64,000 bases of DNA from Trifolium pratense (Eukaryota > Streptophyta > Magnoliopsida > Fabales > Fabaceae), in NCBI RefSeq assembly GCF_020283565.1, contig NC_060065.1, positions 31,112,409-31,176,408 of the forward strand, read 5' to 3'. Each line of letters starts with the position of its first letter. The first letter of the stretch is position 1. The position numbers and the translations under genes were made by a program. This document shows positions 1 to 9,665 of the stretch, piece after piece. The notes below the pieces were generated by a model. That model ran no database searches. It was not told the origin of the DNA and saw only the letters and a list, made by a program, of their open reading frames with translations.

Positions 1-394
1 TGATTAAATACAAAAAAACAAATTAATTAGTAGTGGTACTGAGTATTGTTCACAATTGAATGATCATTGGATTCAATTGAATTGATTTTTTGTTGGATGA
101 TCATTGGATTCAATTGAATGATTTAATTTTAGCTTGATTAAGTTTCTTGAGTATTGAGTAATGTTTACTTTCAACTTGTGTTTTCATGTTATTCACCAAG
201 TATATATAGGCTTGCATAAGAAAATACTATTAATAGATTATTAAAGTTGAATGATTTAAACAAATGCTTAATCATACAGACAATTAAGAAACCTTCAAAA
301 TGTGTTTTATGTAAATAGTTCTCAAAAAGCTTTTTATAATAATTAAAAATATAATTAAAAATAAATAAAATTAAAAGCTTGGATATGGCTGCCA
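1..394. other. AT-rich non-coding left edge
   Basis: No gene is supported here. The only visible structure is a direct repeat of about 21 bases beginning TGATCATTGG at 61 and again at 98. It may be the interior of the CACTA-like element whose terminus lies at 706, but I cannot show that. Confidence 0.5.
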
Positions 395-706
395 AATTAC
401 TAGGAATGTCTAGCTAGAGATTTATTGTGAAATTGTTTGTGGCAATATCCTAGCGAATTAGTTAGGAAACACAAACTTTTGAATATTATTTAACCAGGTA
501 TTAATTGGGAACTAGCTAGGATTTACTGTATATTAGTTGCAAATTAGCTAGGAAATTTTTTGATAGGTGATTTGCCACCCAATCCATGCTACGCCCTATA
601 TGACAGCTAATTCACCACAAATCTGTAGCTAACTCTGTTTTACTAGAGATTAGCTACGGAGTAGCTAGAAACACCTTCGTAGCAAATCTGATATTTTCTT
701 GTAGTG
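395..706. mobile_element. CACTA-type transposon terminus (partial)
   Basis: The stretch ends at 706 with TTTTCTTGTAGTG, the reverse complement of CACTACAAGAAAA, a typical plant CACTA (En/Spm) terminal inverted repeat. The 300 bases inside it carry many short TAGCTAGG / TTAGCTA repeats, like the sub-terminal transposase-binding repeats of CACTA elements. The opposite end is not in the window, so the element runs off the left edge or is truncated. No transposase coding is seen. Confidence 0.6.
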
Positions 707-1992
707 TTTGCAAGAGATGGGTATACATCCTATATGACTTATTATTAATAGAGATAATGAAATTATTATTGTGAGGTGGAGGAGGCACATTTTTTTTCCC
801 TAATAAAAGTGTGAAGGGACACGATCTTTGGGCTGAGCAGGATGGATTGAGCTTTGAATCAGTCTAGAACATATTACTTTTGGTGGAGGTAATTGTATTT
901 CAAACATGTCAAACATTAATTGTGGGTCTCTTTCAATTGAAATTTGAACTTTAGTTTGTAAATGAAGGTTGATTCAGTTGTTATACTTGTTAAGAAGTTC
1001 ACTCATATCCCGTAAGGGCGTGAGTTCAACTTCCGCTAGACGTGAGGATGTTTTTAGTGGATGTTATATAGATATATTTGTACATGTTCTCTACAATTTT
1101 AAGTCTTTCTTACTCGTCCAAGAATTAGGTCACGTAAAAGAACCTCAACCTCTGACTATATAAATTTATTTAAATACCTATCACTCTTTTGTTATAATAT
1201 TAAATACTTCTTTCTCACATGTGAAACATGTAGCCATTTTTATTTATTTATTTTATCTTAGTATTAAATACTTCTTACTAACATGTGAAACATGTAGCCA
1301 TTTTTATTTATTTATTTTTCTCTTGTAGCTTTGCAATGTGTTACGATAAAAAATATTTGTTAACATATGAATAAGGTTTATATTATAGTTTTATGATTAG
1401 GTTTGTTTATTATAAGCCCTATGATAAAGAGATTTAGTTTAAATTTAAATATATTCACTTGGTTATAAATATCAAGGTAGTATCATACTATTATTAAAGT
1501 ATTTTAGGTATTTAGGTCATTGACATCATTATCAATTTTCTTATTGTTTTTCCCTATTCTTTCACATAAATACCACAAATTCAACATGCTGGAAGTGTGG
1601 AAAACGAACCTTGAATGTTTCATATCTTTGGTGGAGTTGAATTTGTTTATGTTTATTTATTTTTTATATAATTTTTTTAAAGGAAGGAAACTCAAGAAGA
1701 TGGAGAGTTTTTATATATAGACAGAGAGAAGTGTGGTGACACAAAATCAAAATTGAAATTTCACATAAAGAATGTCCTTGCAGGCTTGCAGCTGAGTGAA
1801 GGGTTTATTTTCATTAGCTTGCAACTATCTTTTCAAAAATTATTGATTGAAATTTATATAGTTCTCATAATTTTAGATATAAGTCCACATAACTTTTTTT
1901 TTGGTAAGTAAGTCCAGATAACTTTACAACTTACAAGACCGTATAAGCACACACTTTTGAAAAGAAAATGGTAAAAAGTGTGTTGGTAAGTG
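707..1992. other. AT-rich spacer with a tandem duplication
   Basis: No coding region is supported. At about 1198-1320 a unit of roughly 63 bases, containing TATTAAATACTTCTT and ACATGTGAAACATGT, occurs twice in tandem. A sequence near 1000-1035 (AGTTCAACTTCCGC) resembles a tRNA-type B box, but no A box, tail or target duplication could be matched, so it is not called a SINE. Confidence 0.5.
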
Positions 1993-1997
1993 GTAAC

Positions 1998-2771
1998 TCT
2001 TAGAAATGAGTATTGGGCCTAACTCATCCTTACAAAACCGGCTTGTAAGGTGAGGATTGCCTCTAGTATATAAACACTTAGTCAGGCCATCTCTCAACCG
2101 ATGTGGGACTCTTAACACACCCCCTCACGCCCAGCACTATTGGGCTTGGTGCGAGGATATAAACGGTAGGTGGCCCGATAGCGGAAACCTGATAACAGGT
2201 GGCCCAACGGATCGTGGAGAGGCTCTGATATATACCATCTTAGAAATGAGTATTGGGCCTAACTCAACCCTACAAAACCGGCTTGTAAGGTGAGGATTGC
2301 CTCTAGTTTATAAACACTTAGTCAGGCCATCTCTCAACCGATGTGGGACTTCTTAACACACCCCCTCGCGTCCAGCGCTATTGGGCTTGGTACGCGGATA
2401 TAAATGGTAGGTGACCCGATATCAGGTGGCCCAACGGATCTTAGAATTGGGTATTGGGCCTAACTCAACCCTACAAAACCGGCTTGTAAGGTGAGGATTG
2501 CCTCTAGTTTATAAACACTTAGTCAGGCCATCTCTCAACCGATGTAGATGGTATCAGAGCCTCTCCAAGATCCGTTGGGCCACCCGATATCGGGCCACCT
2601 ACCATTTATATCCGCGTACCAAGCCCAATAGCGCTGGACGCGAGGGGGTGTGTTAAGAAGTCCCACATCGGTTGAGAGATGGCCTGACTAAGTGTTTATA
2701 TACTAGAGGCAATCCTCACCTCACAAGCCGGTTTTGTAGGGTTGAGTTAGGCCCAATACTCATTTCTAAGA
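1998..2771. mobile_element. Compound, partly palindromic TRIM (miniature LTR retrotransposon)
   Basis: The building blocks are an LTR of about 120 bp (starts TGTTAAGAAGTCCCACATCG, ends CATTTCTAAGA) and a short non-coding internal part. The internal part begins with a primer-binding site TGGTATCAGAGC, matching initiator Met-tRNA, and ends in a GAGGGGG polypurine tract. The order is LTR(-) 1998-2117, internal(-) 2118-2240, LTR(-) 2241-2358, internal(-) 2359-2440, partial LTR(-) 2441-2545, internal(+) 2546-2649, LTR(+) 2650-2771. A perfect 5-bp duplication GTAAC lies directly outside both ends (1993-1997 and 2772-2776). There is no coding capacity, as expected for TRIMs, which depend on enzymes from other elements. 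Confidence 0.85.
2546..2649 (+). promoter_or_regulatory. TRIM internal domain with tRNA-Met primer-binding site and polypurine tract
   Basis: TGGTATCAGAGC directly follows the LTR-type end and is complementary to the 3' end of plant initiator Met-tRNA. GAGGGGG directly precedes the next LTR. These are the minus- and plus-strand priming sites of reverse transcription. The inverted copies at 2118-2240 and 2359-2440 carry the same sites. Confidence 0.75.
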
Positions 2772-2776
2772 GTAAC

Positions 2777-3608
2777 GAGCATATACTATTATGGATGAGA
2801 GTTTGTGTTTTTAATAGTTCGATATCAGTATTAGTTAACGAGAGTTTTATAGAAGATTTCTCGGTTGGTAAAGGATTGAGGTAAGGTGATCCGCTCTCCC
2901 CTTTCCTTTCCTTAATAGCAGCTGAAGGACTCACACGTTTGATGCAGAAAGCGGTGGATATCGATAGTTTCTACAGTTATAAGGTAAGTGATGTACTTCA
3001 ATTTCATACATTGCAATTTGCGGATGATACTATTTTGATAGAAGAGGGTAATTGGAACAACCTATGGACTTAAACAATTGTGTTGCGCAGCTTTGAGTTA
3101 GTGTCAGGACTGAAAGTCAATTTTTTTAAAAGCAAATTGTACGGTATCAATCTTGATGATTCTTTTTTAGAAGCTGCATCTTCTTTCCTCTTTCCTTCTC
3201 TATGAAGTGGATTCTATTCCATTCCGTTTTTTAGGAATTCCAGTTGGAGTCAATCCAAGGAGAAAAATAACTTGGAATCCTATTGTTGAATCTATGAGAA
3301 ATCGCCTTAATAGTTGGAATAGTCGTAATCTATCAATCGGTGGAAGAGTTACCCTCATAAATTCGGTGTTATCGAGTTTACCACTTTATTTTTTCTCTTT
3401 TTTCAAAGCTCCGGTTTGTGTTTTAAAAGAATTGGTAAATATCCAAAGGAAATTTTTGTGGAGAGGGAGTTCGGAGAACAAGAAGATTTGTTGGGTGTCT
3501 CCCTAAAGAAAAAGGAGGGTTGGGCATCAAGAATCTCAATTTATTTAATCAAGCCTTACTTAGCAAATGGAAATGGAGAGGGATTTGTGAACCAAATTCT
3601 ATTTGGTC
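2777..3608 (+). pseudogene. LINE (L1-type) ORF2 fragment, reverse transcriptase part, 5' half of a split copy
   Basis: Translation shows the C-terminal half of a plant L1 reverse transcriptase: a GLRxGDPLSPF block near 2873-2905, the catalytic FADD box near 3019-3030 (LQFADDTILI), and the post-RT region RFLGIPVGVNPR...W (3225-3300) through FLWRG near 3455. In-frame stops (for example in the GLR*GDP block and near 3070) and frame changes make it a pseudogene. It is 5'-truncated at or before the TRIM at 2771. It is interrupted at 3608 by the copia element and resumes at 13779, with the 5-bp duplication TGGTC at the junctions. Confidence 0.85.
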
Positions 3609-4646
3609 TGTTGGGTTTTTGTATATTGGCTACATTTTGCAAAAACATATTTTAGCCAAGTGTTGAGACAAATGTGCTGACCCCAAGTGTTGTGACAAAT
3701 GTTGGGACACTTTGAAACAACACCTGACTCTGTATCGTGCGCGCCAGCTAGCGGGTTTAAATTTCTACTCAATCTTTTGAAGATCTGTTTGAAGAATTGT
3801 TTCAAGGTTTCTTACAGAGGAAGGCGCACGTGTTTAATGTGTTTCATGAGGCAGCCAAACCCTAGTTTTATTTTCCAAAGGAATTATATTTTTGGAAAAT
3901 ATATTTTTGCGGTTCAAAAATATAACTATTGTTTTCAAAAATATATCACTGCTGCCGCAATTCTAGAAGCCCTAATTTTGTCTTGAAGCCCAAGTCGTTC
4001 TACTACTATAAATACGAAGGCAAGCATATGGTTTCAAGTATCTAAAATCGTGTTCTTACAAAGCGTGTGTTTTAGGATTTTAGAGTGTTAATTGTGAGCC
4101 TTTCTTGTGTCTCATTGATGCAAGCTTAGGACCTGAGTTTATTGAGTTGTAAGTGTGAACTTCTCCTAAGCTTTGAAGTACGGAGATTGTTCTATTGTGT
4201 TGTGTGGTTTACTCACAAGCTTTTAAGCAAGAGTGAATCCTAGTTTCTTAGGAGTGTGTCTCCACCTGTTGTGATAGTGAAATTGAATAACAACGCTGTC
4301 TGTGTTGTTAAGGTGGGAATTGGGACGGGGTCTCATATCTAGGAGTTCCTAGGTAGAAGGGTCATTGGGTAGTGATTAAGTGAGAAGTTGTAAACGGGTG
4401 AGTTTAGCTTCGAAGTAATACTGCTGATAGTGGACTTCATTCCTGGATTGGTATCCCCCAGAGTAGGCTTTAGGCTGAACTGGGTTAACAACTCTCGTGT
4501 GTTATTTACTTTACTGTTTGTGTTGTTTTATGTTATTTTCTCTGTTTATAGACAAGTGTTGGCGCACCAGTTACAACATCTGTCTACAACAGACAAGTGT
4601 TGCTACACCTTGAGCAACACCTGTCCACTGTGTGCCAGGAATTGCA
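3609..4646 (+). repeat. 5' LTR of the SIRE-type element
   Basis: It starts TGTTGGG and ends ATTGCA, 1,038 bp. A TATA box TATAAATA at 4007-4014 is the likely core promoter for the genomic RNA. The first 130 and last 100 bases are rich in short, partly palindromic AAGTGTTG / CAACACCTG motifs. Differences from the 3' LTR seen by eye: G/A near 4397 (ACGGGTG versus ACGAGTG), T/G in TTATTTTCTC near 4538, and C/A in CAACACCTG near 4619. Confidence 0.95.
4007..4014 (+). promoter_or_regulatory. Putative TATA box of the LTR promoter
   Basis: TATAAATA lies about 640 bases before the LTR end, in a long-leader arrangement. The same site occurs in the 3' LTR at 13134-13141. It is inferred from consensus only. 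Confidence 0.5.
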
Positions 4647-4648
4647 AT

Positions 4649-4660
4649 TGGTATCAGAGC
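4649..4660 (+). promoter_or_regulatory. Primer-binding site (initiator Met-tRNA)
   Basis: TGGTATCAGAGC starts two bases after the 5' LTR end and is complementary to the 3' end of plant initiator Met-tRNA, the usual primer of Ty1-copia elements. Confidence 0.9.
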
Positions 4661-4715
4661 AGGCACCCTGTTCTGAATTTTAGGGTGAGCTCCAGGGAAA
4701 TCGTTTCTGGCAAGG

Positions 4716-7700
4716 ATGGACAAAGAAGGAGGTTTTGTTACCAGACCACCTCTCTTGGTTGGCGCTTCAAACTATGACTATTGGAAGTCCCGCATGATGG
4801 CCTTCCTAAAACAAATTGATAGCAAGACATGGAAGGCAATTCTGAGAGGATGGACTCCACCCGTGAAGATGGACAAAGATGGTAAACCAACTCTTGAGTT
4901 GAAATCTGCTGAAGAATGGTCCAAAGAAGAAGATGAGCTTGCTCTTGCAAACTCAAAAGCATTATATGCCCTATATAATGGTGTTGACAAGCACATATTC
5001 AGACTCATCAAAAAGTGTGTCTGTGCTAAGGAAGCTTGGACAATTCTTGAGACTGTTCATGAAGGTACCTCTAAAGTGAAGCTGTCTAAGCTACAACTCC
5101 TAACAACTAAGTTTGAGAATCTAAGAATGAACGATGATGAAACCATTCAGGATTTTCACATGACCATACTTGATTTTGACAATCAATTTGATGCCTTGGG
5201 TGAAAAGATACCTGAAGAAAAGCTGGTAAGAAAAATGCTCAGGTCTCTACCTAAGAAGTTTGACATGAAAGTCACAGCTATAGAAGAAGCAAAGGATATC
5301 ACAGATATGAAGCTAGATGAACTGGTTGGTTCACTACAAACCTATGAGGTAGCCACAAATGAAAAGATGGATAAGAAAAACAAAAGTATTGCTTTTGTTT
5401 CAAATGCTGAGGAAGAAGATCAACTGAGTGACACAGAATCTGAACAAAGCATCTCTGATGCAATAGTTCTTTTGGGAAAACAATTTAATAAGGTGCTAAA
5501 AAGAATGGACAAACGCTCTAAGACAGGTGCAGCTGACACTGGTCGCAACACTTACAGGAATTTCAGAAAACCTGTAACAGATGAGAAATCAGCTCCAAAT
5601 AAAGGTGTTCAATGCCATGAATGTGAGGGGTTTGGTCACATTAGAAGTGAATGTGGAACCTTTCTGAAGAAACAAAAGAAGGGGTTAACTGTAACTTGGT
5701 CAGATGAAGATTCTGAAGGAGAAGCCGATACTGCAAAAGCTATACATGTATTGACAAGTGTTTGCACATCTGACACTGAATCATGTGAAGAAGAACTAAC
5801 CTTTGATGAACTTGCTGAATCATATAAAAAGCTGTGTCTGAAGAGTGCAGAAGTCTGCAGAGTCTCTGAAGAACAAAAAGAAACAATCACTAAGTTGCAA
5901 ACTGAGAGAGCTGCTAATTTGTCAAGAATCTCTGAATTTAGTACTAAATGGGAAGATAGTTTAAAGATCATTGAGGAACAGAAGGCAACTATCATCAACT
6001 TAGAAGCTGACAAGATCAAACAACTGACTGAGATAGCCCATCTGAATGAAGAGGTAACTGAATTAAACTCTCATCTTGAGAATTTAAAGAAGCATGTTCT
6101 TAGGCTATTCAAAGGAAGTGATCTAGATGAAATCCTGGAAACTTTGCCTGCTCCTAGTAGATCCAAAACAGGCATTGGGTATGAATACAAAAATGTTAAT
6201 AGGATTATGGATTACAACAAAGAAGGGAAATATATGCCTGAGATAAGTAAACAACCGTCTCCAAAAATGCATGACAAGATGTCGTCACACCTGTCTCCTA
6301 GACAGCAGAGACAAGTGTTGCCACATGTGGCACCACATCAGCAAAGATGGCAGAGACCTAGGTTTATACCTAGACCAAGAAGCAGGTACCATTCATGGAG
6401 ATGTCATCACTGTGGAAGAAAGGGGCACATAAGGCCTTATTGCTACAAACTGTATGGTTATCCAAGTGAAATTCCACAAGAATCTGATCAATCCATCACT
6501 AAAACAAAGATGGAATGGAAGCAAAAAGATGATGCAACAAATACCAAGGAGTATACAGCTGAAAGCAGTGGGAAAAGTTTGATTGCCCATACATCTCTCA
6601 GAGCATCATCAAAAGAAGATTGGTACTTTGATAGTGGTTGTTCCAGACACATGACTGGTGTTGAAAAATATTTAAAGGAAGTAAAATCTTATGCCACAAG
6701 TTTTGTGACATTTGGAGATGGAGCAAAGGGGGAAATCAAAGGTATTGGAAGACTTATTGACCATGGTCTACCAAAACTTGAAAATGTTCTCCTTGTAAAA
6801 GGACTAACTGCCAATCTAATCAGTATAAGCCAACTATGTGATCAAGGCATGAAAGTCAACTTTACAAAAAATGAATGTCTGGTCAGCAATAATGAAGGAG
6901 ACATCCTTATGAGGGGTGTTAGATCAAAAGACAACTGCTACTTGTGGATCCCTCTTGAAGAAGGTAATGTATCTACATGTCTCTTTACTAAAAATGAAGA
7001 GGTTAAGCTGTGGCATCAAAAATTAGGACACCTTAACCTGAAGAGCATGAAGAGAGTCATATCAGAAGAAGCTGTCAGAGGACTACCAATCTTACAGATA
7101 CAGGAAGGCAATATCTGTGGTGAATGTCAGATTGGGAAGCAAACCAAAGTGTCGCACCAAAAGTTGCAACACTTGTCCACCTCTAGAGTTCTTGAGTTAC
7201 TACATATGGATCTGATGGGTCCCATACAAGTTGAGAGTCTTGGAGGTAAGAAATATGTTCTTGTTATTGTTGATGACTTCTCTAGATATACTTGGGTAAA
7301 TTTCATTAGGGAAAAATCTGAGACTTTTGAAGAATTCAAAAATCTTTGTGTACAACTTCAAAAGGAGAAAGACTGTGGTATTGTAAGAATCAGAAGTGAC
7401 CATGGAAAGGAGTTTGAAAACTCTAAATTTGCTGATTTTTGTGCTGCTGAAGGAATAATTCATGAATTTTCTTCACCAATTACACCTCAACAAAATGGTG
7501 TGGTTGAAAGAAAGAATAGAACCTTACAGGAATCTGCAAGAGTAATGTTGCATGCCAAAAATGTTCCTTACAAGTTCTGGGCTGAAGCCATGAATACAGC
7601 ATGTTACATTCACAATAGAGTAACATTAAGAAAAGGTACTGCTACAACACTGTATGAATTATGGAAGAATAGGAAGCCTACTGTGAAGTATTTCCATGTG

Positions 7701-7718
7701 TTTGGGTCAAAATGTTAG
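4716..7718 (+). CDS. gag-pol polyprotein, first part (gag, protease, integrase), ended by a premature in-frame TAG
   Basis: 1,000 codons from ATG 4716. In order: UBN2-type gag (about 15-220); a first CCHC knuckle CHECEGFGHIRSEC (about 300); a long charged, coiled-coil-like region (about 350-460); a second knuckle CHHCGRKGHIRPYC (about 563); aspartic protease motif DSGCSRHMTG (about 639); GAG-pre-integrase HHCC zinc finger (WHQKLGH...CGECQIGK, about 767-805); and the integrase core with its D, D and E (HMDLMGP about 831, RSDHGKEF about 893, NGVVERKNR about 930). The ORF ends at TAG 7716-7718, within the conserved block that follows the integrase core. Translation continues in the same frame at 7719, so this is one gag-pol gene broken by a single stop. 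The surrounding bases do not resemble the readthrough context found after pol. Confidence 0.92.
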   Translation: MDKEGGFVTRPPLLVGASNYDYWKSRMMAFLKQIDSKTWKAILRGWTPPVKMDKDGKPTLELKSAEEWSKEEDELALANSKALYALYNGVDKHIFRLIKKCVCAKEAWTILETVHEGTSKVKLSKLQLLTTKFENLRMNDDETIQDFHMTILDFDNQFDALGEKIPEEKLVRKMLRSLPKKFDMKVTAIEEAKDITDMKLDELVGSLQTYEVATNEKMDKKNKSIAFVSNAEEEDQLSDTESEQSISDAIVLLGKQFNKVLKRMDKRSKTGAADTGRNTYRNFRKPVTDEKSAPNKGVQCHECEGFGHIRSECGTFLKKQKKGLTVTWSDEDSEGEADTAKAIHVLTSVCTSDTESCEEELTFDELAESYKKLCLKSAEVCRVSEEQKETITKLQTERAANLSRISEFSTKWEDSLKIIEEQKATIINLEADKIKQLTEIAHLNEEVTELNSHLENLKKHVLRLFKGSDLDEILETLPAPSRSKTGIGYEYKNVNRIMDYNKEGKYMPEISKQPSPKMHDKMSSHLSPRQQRQVLPHVAPHQQRWQRPRFIPRPRSRYHSWRCHHCGRKGHIRPYCYKLYGYPSEIPQESDQSITKTKMEWKQKDDATNTKEYTAESSGKSLIAHTSLRASSKEDWYFDSGCSRHMTGVEKYLKEVKSYATSFVTFGDGAKGEIKGIGRLIDHGLPKLENVLLVKGLTANLISISQLCDQGMKVNFTKNECLVSNNEGDILMRGVRSKDNCYLWIPLEEGNVSTCLFTKNEEVKLWHQKLGHLNLKSMKRVISEEAVRGLPILQIQEGNICGECQIGKQTKVSHQKLQHLSTSRVLELLHMDLMGPIQVESLGGKKYVLVIVDDFSRYTWVNFIREKSETFEEFKNLCVQLQKEKDCGIVRIRSDHGKEFENSKFADFCAAEGIIHEFSSPITPQQNGVVERKNRTLQESARVMLHAKNVPYKFWAEAMNTACYIHNRVTLRKGTATTLYELWKNRKPTVKYFHVFGSKC

Positions 7719-9659
7719 ATTTTGGCAGATAGAGAACCTAGAAGAAAATTAGATCCCAAAAGTGATGAGGGGATATTTTTAGGTTACTCAACCAACAGCA
7801 GAGCGTACAGGGTTTTTAACTCCAGAACAAGAACTATGATGGAATCAATTAATGTTGTTGTTGATGACAGTGATACAACAAGTGCAGATCCAGCTGAAGA
7901 GACAGATGTCATAACACCTGTCCCAACACCTGATGATGATCAAACTGAACCTGAACCTGATCAACATTCTGAATCTACTACAGAGGTTCCTAGACCAAAC
8001 AAGGGACCATCTACTAGAACACAGAAGAATCATCCTCTGGAACTTGTCATTGGAAATCCAAATCAAGGAATTGCAACAAGAAGATCAAAAGAAGCAATCT
8101 CCAATTCATGTTTCATATCAAAGATTGAACCAAAGAATGTTAAAGAAGCTTTGACTGATGAATACTGGATCAATGCTATGCAGGATGAACTAACTCAGTT
8201 CAAAAGAAGTGAGGTATGGGATCTAGTACCTAGACCAGATGGTATAAATGTTATTGGTACAAAGTGGGTGTACAAGAACAAAACTGATGAAAATGGTGAT
8301 ATTACTAGAAATAAAGCCAGACTTGTAGCACAAGGATACACCCAGATAGAAGGAGTAGATTTTGATGAAACTTTTGCTCCAGTTGCTCGCTTGGAGTCCA
8401 TAAGATTACTCTTGGCTGTGACATGCATTTTAAAATTCAAGCTATATCAAATGGATGTAAAAAGTGCATTCCTAAATGGCTATCTAAATGAAGAGGTATA
8501 TGTTGAGCAACCAAAAGGGTTTGTAGATCCAAGCTTTCCTAACCATGTTTACAAACTAAAGAAAACACTCTATGGATTGAAACAAGCCCCTAGAGCATGG
8601 TATGAAAGATTGACTGAATTCCTTGTCAGCCATGGATACAAGAAGGGTGGTAATGATAAAACCCTGTTTGTAAGAGAAGAGAAAGGGAAGCTAATGATAG
8701 CACAGATATATGTGGATGATATTGTATTTGGTGGAATGTCGCGACAAATGGTGGAACATTTTGTGCATCAAATGCAATCTGAATTTGAAATGAGTCTTGT
8801 AGGTGAGCTAACTTATTTTTTAGGTCTTCAGGTCAAACAAATGGAAGACACCATATTTATCTCTCAAGAAAAATATGCAAGAAACATTGTGAAGAAATTT
8901 GGAATGGAAGGTGGTAGTCACAAAAGGACACCTGCACCTACACACTTGAAGCTTACCAAAGATGAGAAAGAGGTTGATGTGGATCAAAGTCTCTATAGAA
9001 GTATGATTGGGAGCTTGCTATATCTCACAGCTAGCAGGCCTGATATCATGTTTGCAGTTGGTGTCTGTGCAAGATATCAATCTGAACCCAAGATGAGTCA
9101 TCTGACTCAAGTAAAGAGGATCTTCAAATATGTCAATGGCACATGTAGCTATGGAATTTTATACTCTCATGGTAATGATTCTACCTTAATTGGATATTGT
9201 GATGCAGATTGGGCTGGAAGTGCTGATGATAGAAAGAGCACCTCTGGTGCATGTTTCTTCTTGGGAAACAATCTAGTATCTTGGTTTAGTAAGAAGCAAA
9301 ATAGTGTGTCTCTATCAACAGCTGAGGCAGAATATATAGCAGCTGGGAGTAGTTGCTCTCAATTGTTATGGATGAGACAAATGTTGAAAGAGTATAGTGT
9401 GGAGCAAGATGTCATGACACTTTACTGTGACAATCTGAGTGCTATAAACATTTCTAAAAATCCTATTCAACATAGTAGGACTAAGCACATTGATATACGT
9501 CATCATTTTATAAGAGAGCTTGTGGAAGAAAAAATTGTTACACTTGAGCACATTGCATCTGAAGAACAGTTAGCAGACATTTTTACTAAAGCTTTGGACG
9601 CAAGTCAATTTGAAAAATTGAGAGGCAAATTGGGAATTTGCCTTTTTGAAAATCAATAG
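7719..9659 (+). CDS. pol polyprotein, second part (integrase C-terminus, reverse transcriptase, RNase H)
   Basis: It continues in the frame of the ORF that starts at 4716. The first recognisable block, [20 protein letters not shown], is the usual Ty1-copia sequence after the integrase core. A Ser/Thr/Pro-rich linker follows, then RT (KWVYKNK..., [16 protein letters not shown], the catalytic box YVDDIVFG near 8707) and Ty1-copia RNase H ([18 protein letters not shown] near 9196; [12 protein letters not shown]). A methionine at 7722 is not a normal start, because that codon is TTG. Without suppression of the upstream TAG, this copy could not make RT by simple translation. It ends at TAG 9657-9659, in a readthrough-type context. 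Confidence 0.92.
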   Translation: MLADREPRRKLDPKSDEGIFLGYSTNSRAYRVFNSRTRTMMESINVVVDDSDTTSADPAEETDVITPVPTPDDDQTEPEPDQHSESTTEVPRPNKGPSTRTQKNHPLELVIGNPNQGIATRRSKEAISNSCFISKIEPKNVKEALTDEYWINAMQDELTQFKRSEVWDLVPRPDGINVIGTKWVYKNKTDENGDITRNKARLVAQGYTQIEGVDFDETFAPVARLESIRLLLAVTCILKFKLYQMDVKSAFLNGYLNEEVYVEQPKGFVDPSFPNHVYKLKKTLYGLKQAPRAWYERLTEFLVSHGYKKGGNDKTLFVREEKGKLMIAQIYVDDIVFGGMSRQMVEHFVHQMQSEFEMSLVGELTYFLGLQVKQMEDTIFISQEKYARNIVKKFGMEGGSHKRTPAPTHLKLTKDEKEVDVDQSLYRSMIGSLLYLTASRPDIMFAVGVCARYQSEPKMSHLTQVKRIFKYVNGTCSYGILYSHGNDSTLIGYCDADWAGSADDRKSTSGACFFLGNNLVSWFSKKQNSVSLSTAEAEYIAAGSSCSQLLWMRQMLKEYSVEQDVMTLYCDNLSAINISKNPIQHSRTKHIDIRHHFIRELVEEKIVTLEHIASEEQLADIFTKALDASQFEKLRGKLGICLFENQ

Positions 9660-9665
9660 CAGTTA
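9657..9665 (+). promoter_or_regulatory. Putative stop-codon readthrough site TAG-CAG-TTA between pol and the env-like ORF
   Basis: The pol stop is TAG followed by CAG TTA, fitting the UAG-CAR-YYA rule known from tobacco mosaic virus and shown experimentally for the soybean element SIRE1. The downstream ORF is in the same frame, with no stop from 9660 to 11939. Readthrough would append the env-like domain to pol. The site is seen in the sequence. Its function is inferred from SIRE1. Confidence 0.75.

Noticed and set aside
969..1163. SINE-like B box near AGTTCAACTTCCGC
   Set aside because: No A box, poly(A) tail or target duplication was found.
3699..3986. A 95-residue ORF duplicated at 12826-13113
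   Set aside because: It lies inside the LTR, is identical because the LTRs are identical, and sits upstream of the LTR TATA box. No similarity recognised.
7722..9659. Independent RT-RNase H gene starting at 7722
   Set aside because: The apparent start codon is TTG and the frame is continuous with gag-pol through a single TAG, so it is the second part of one gene.
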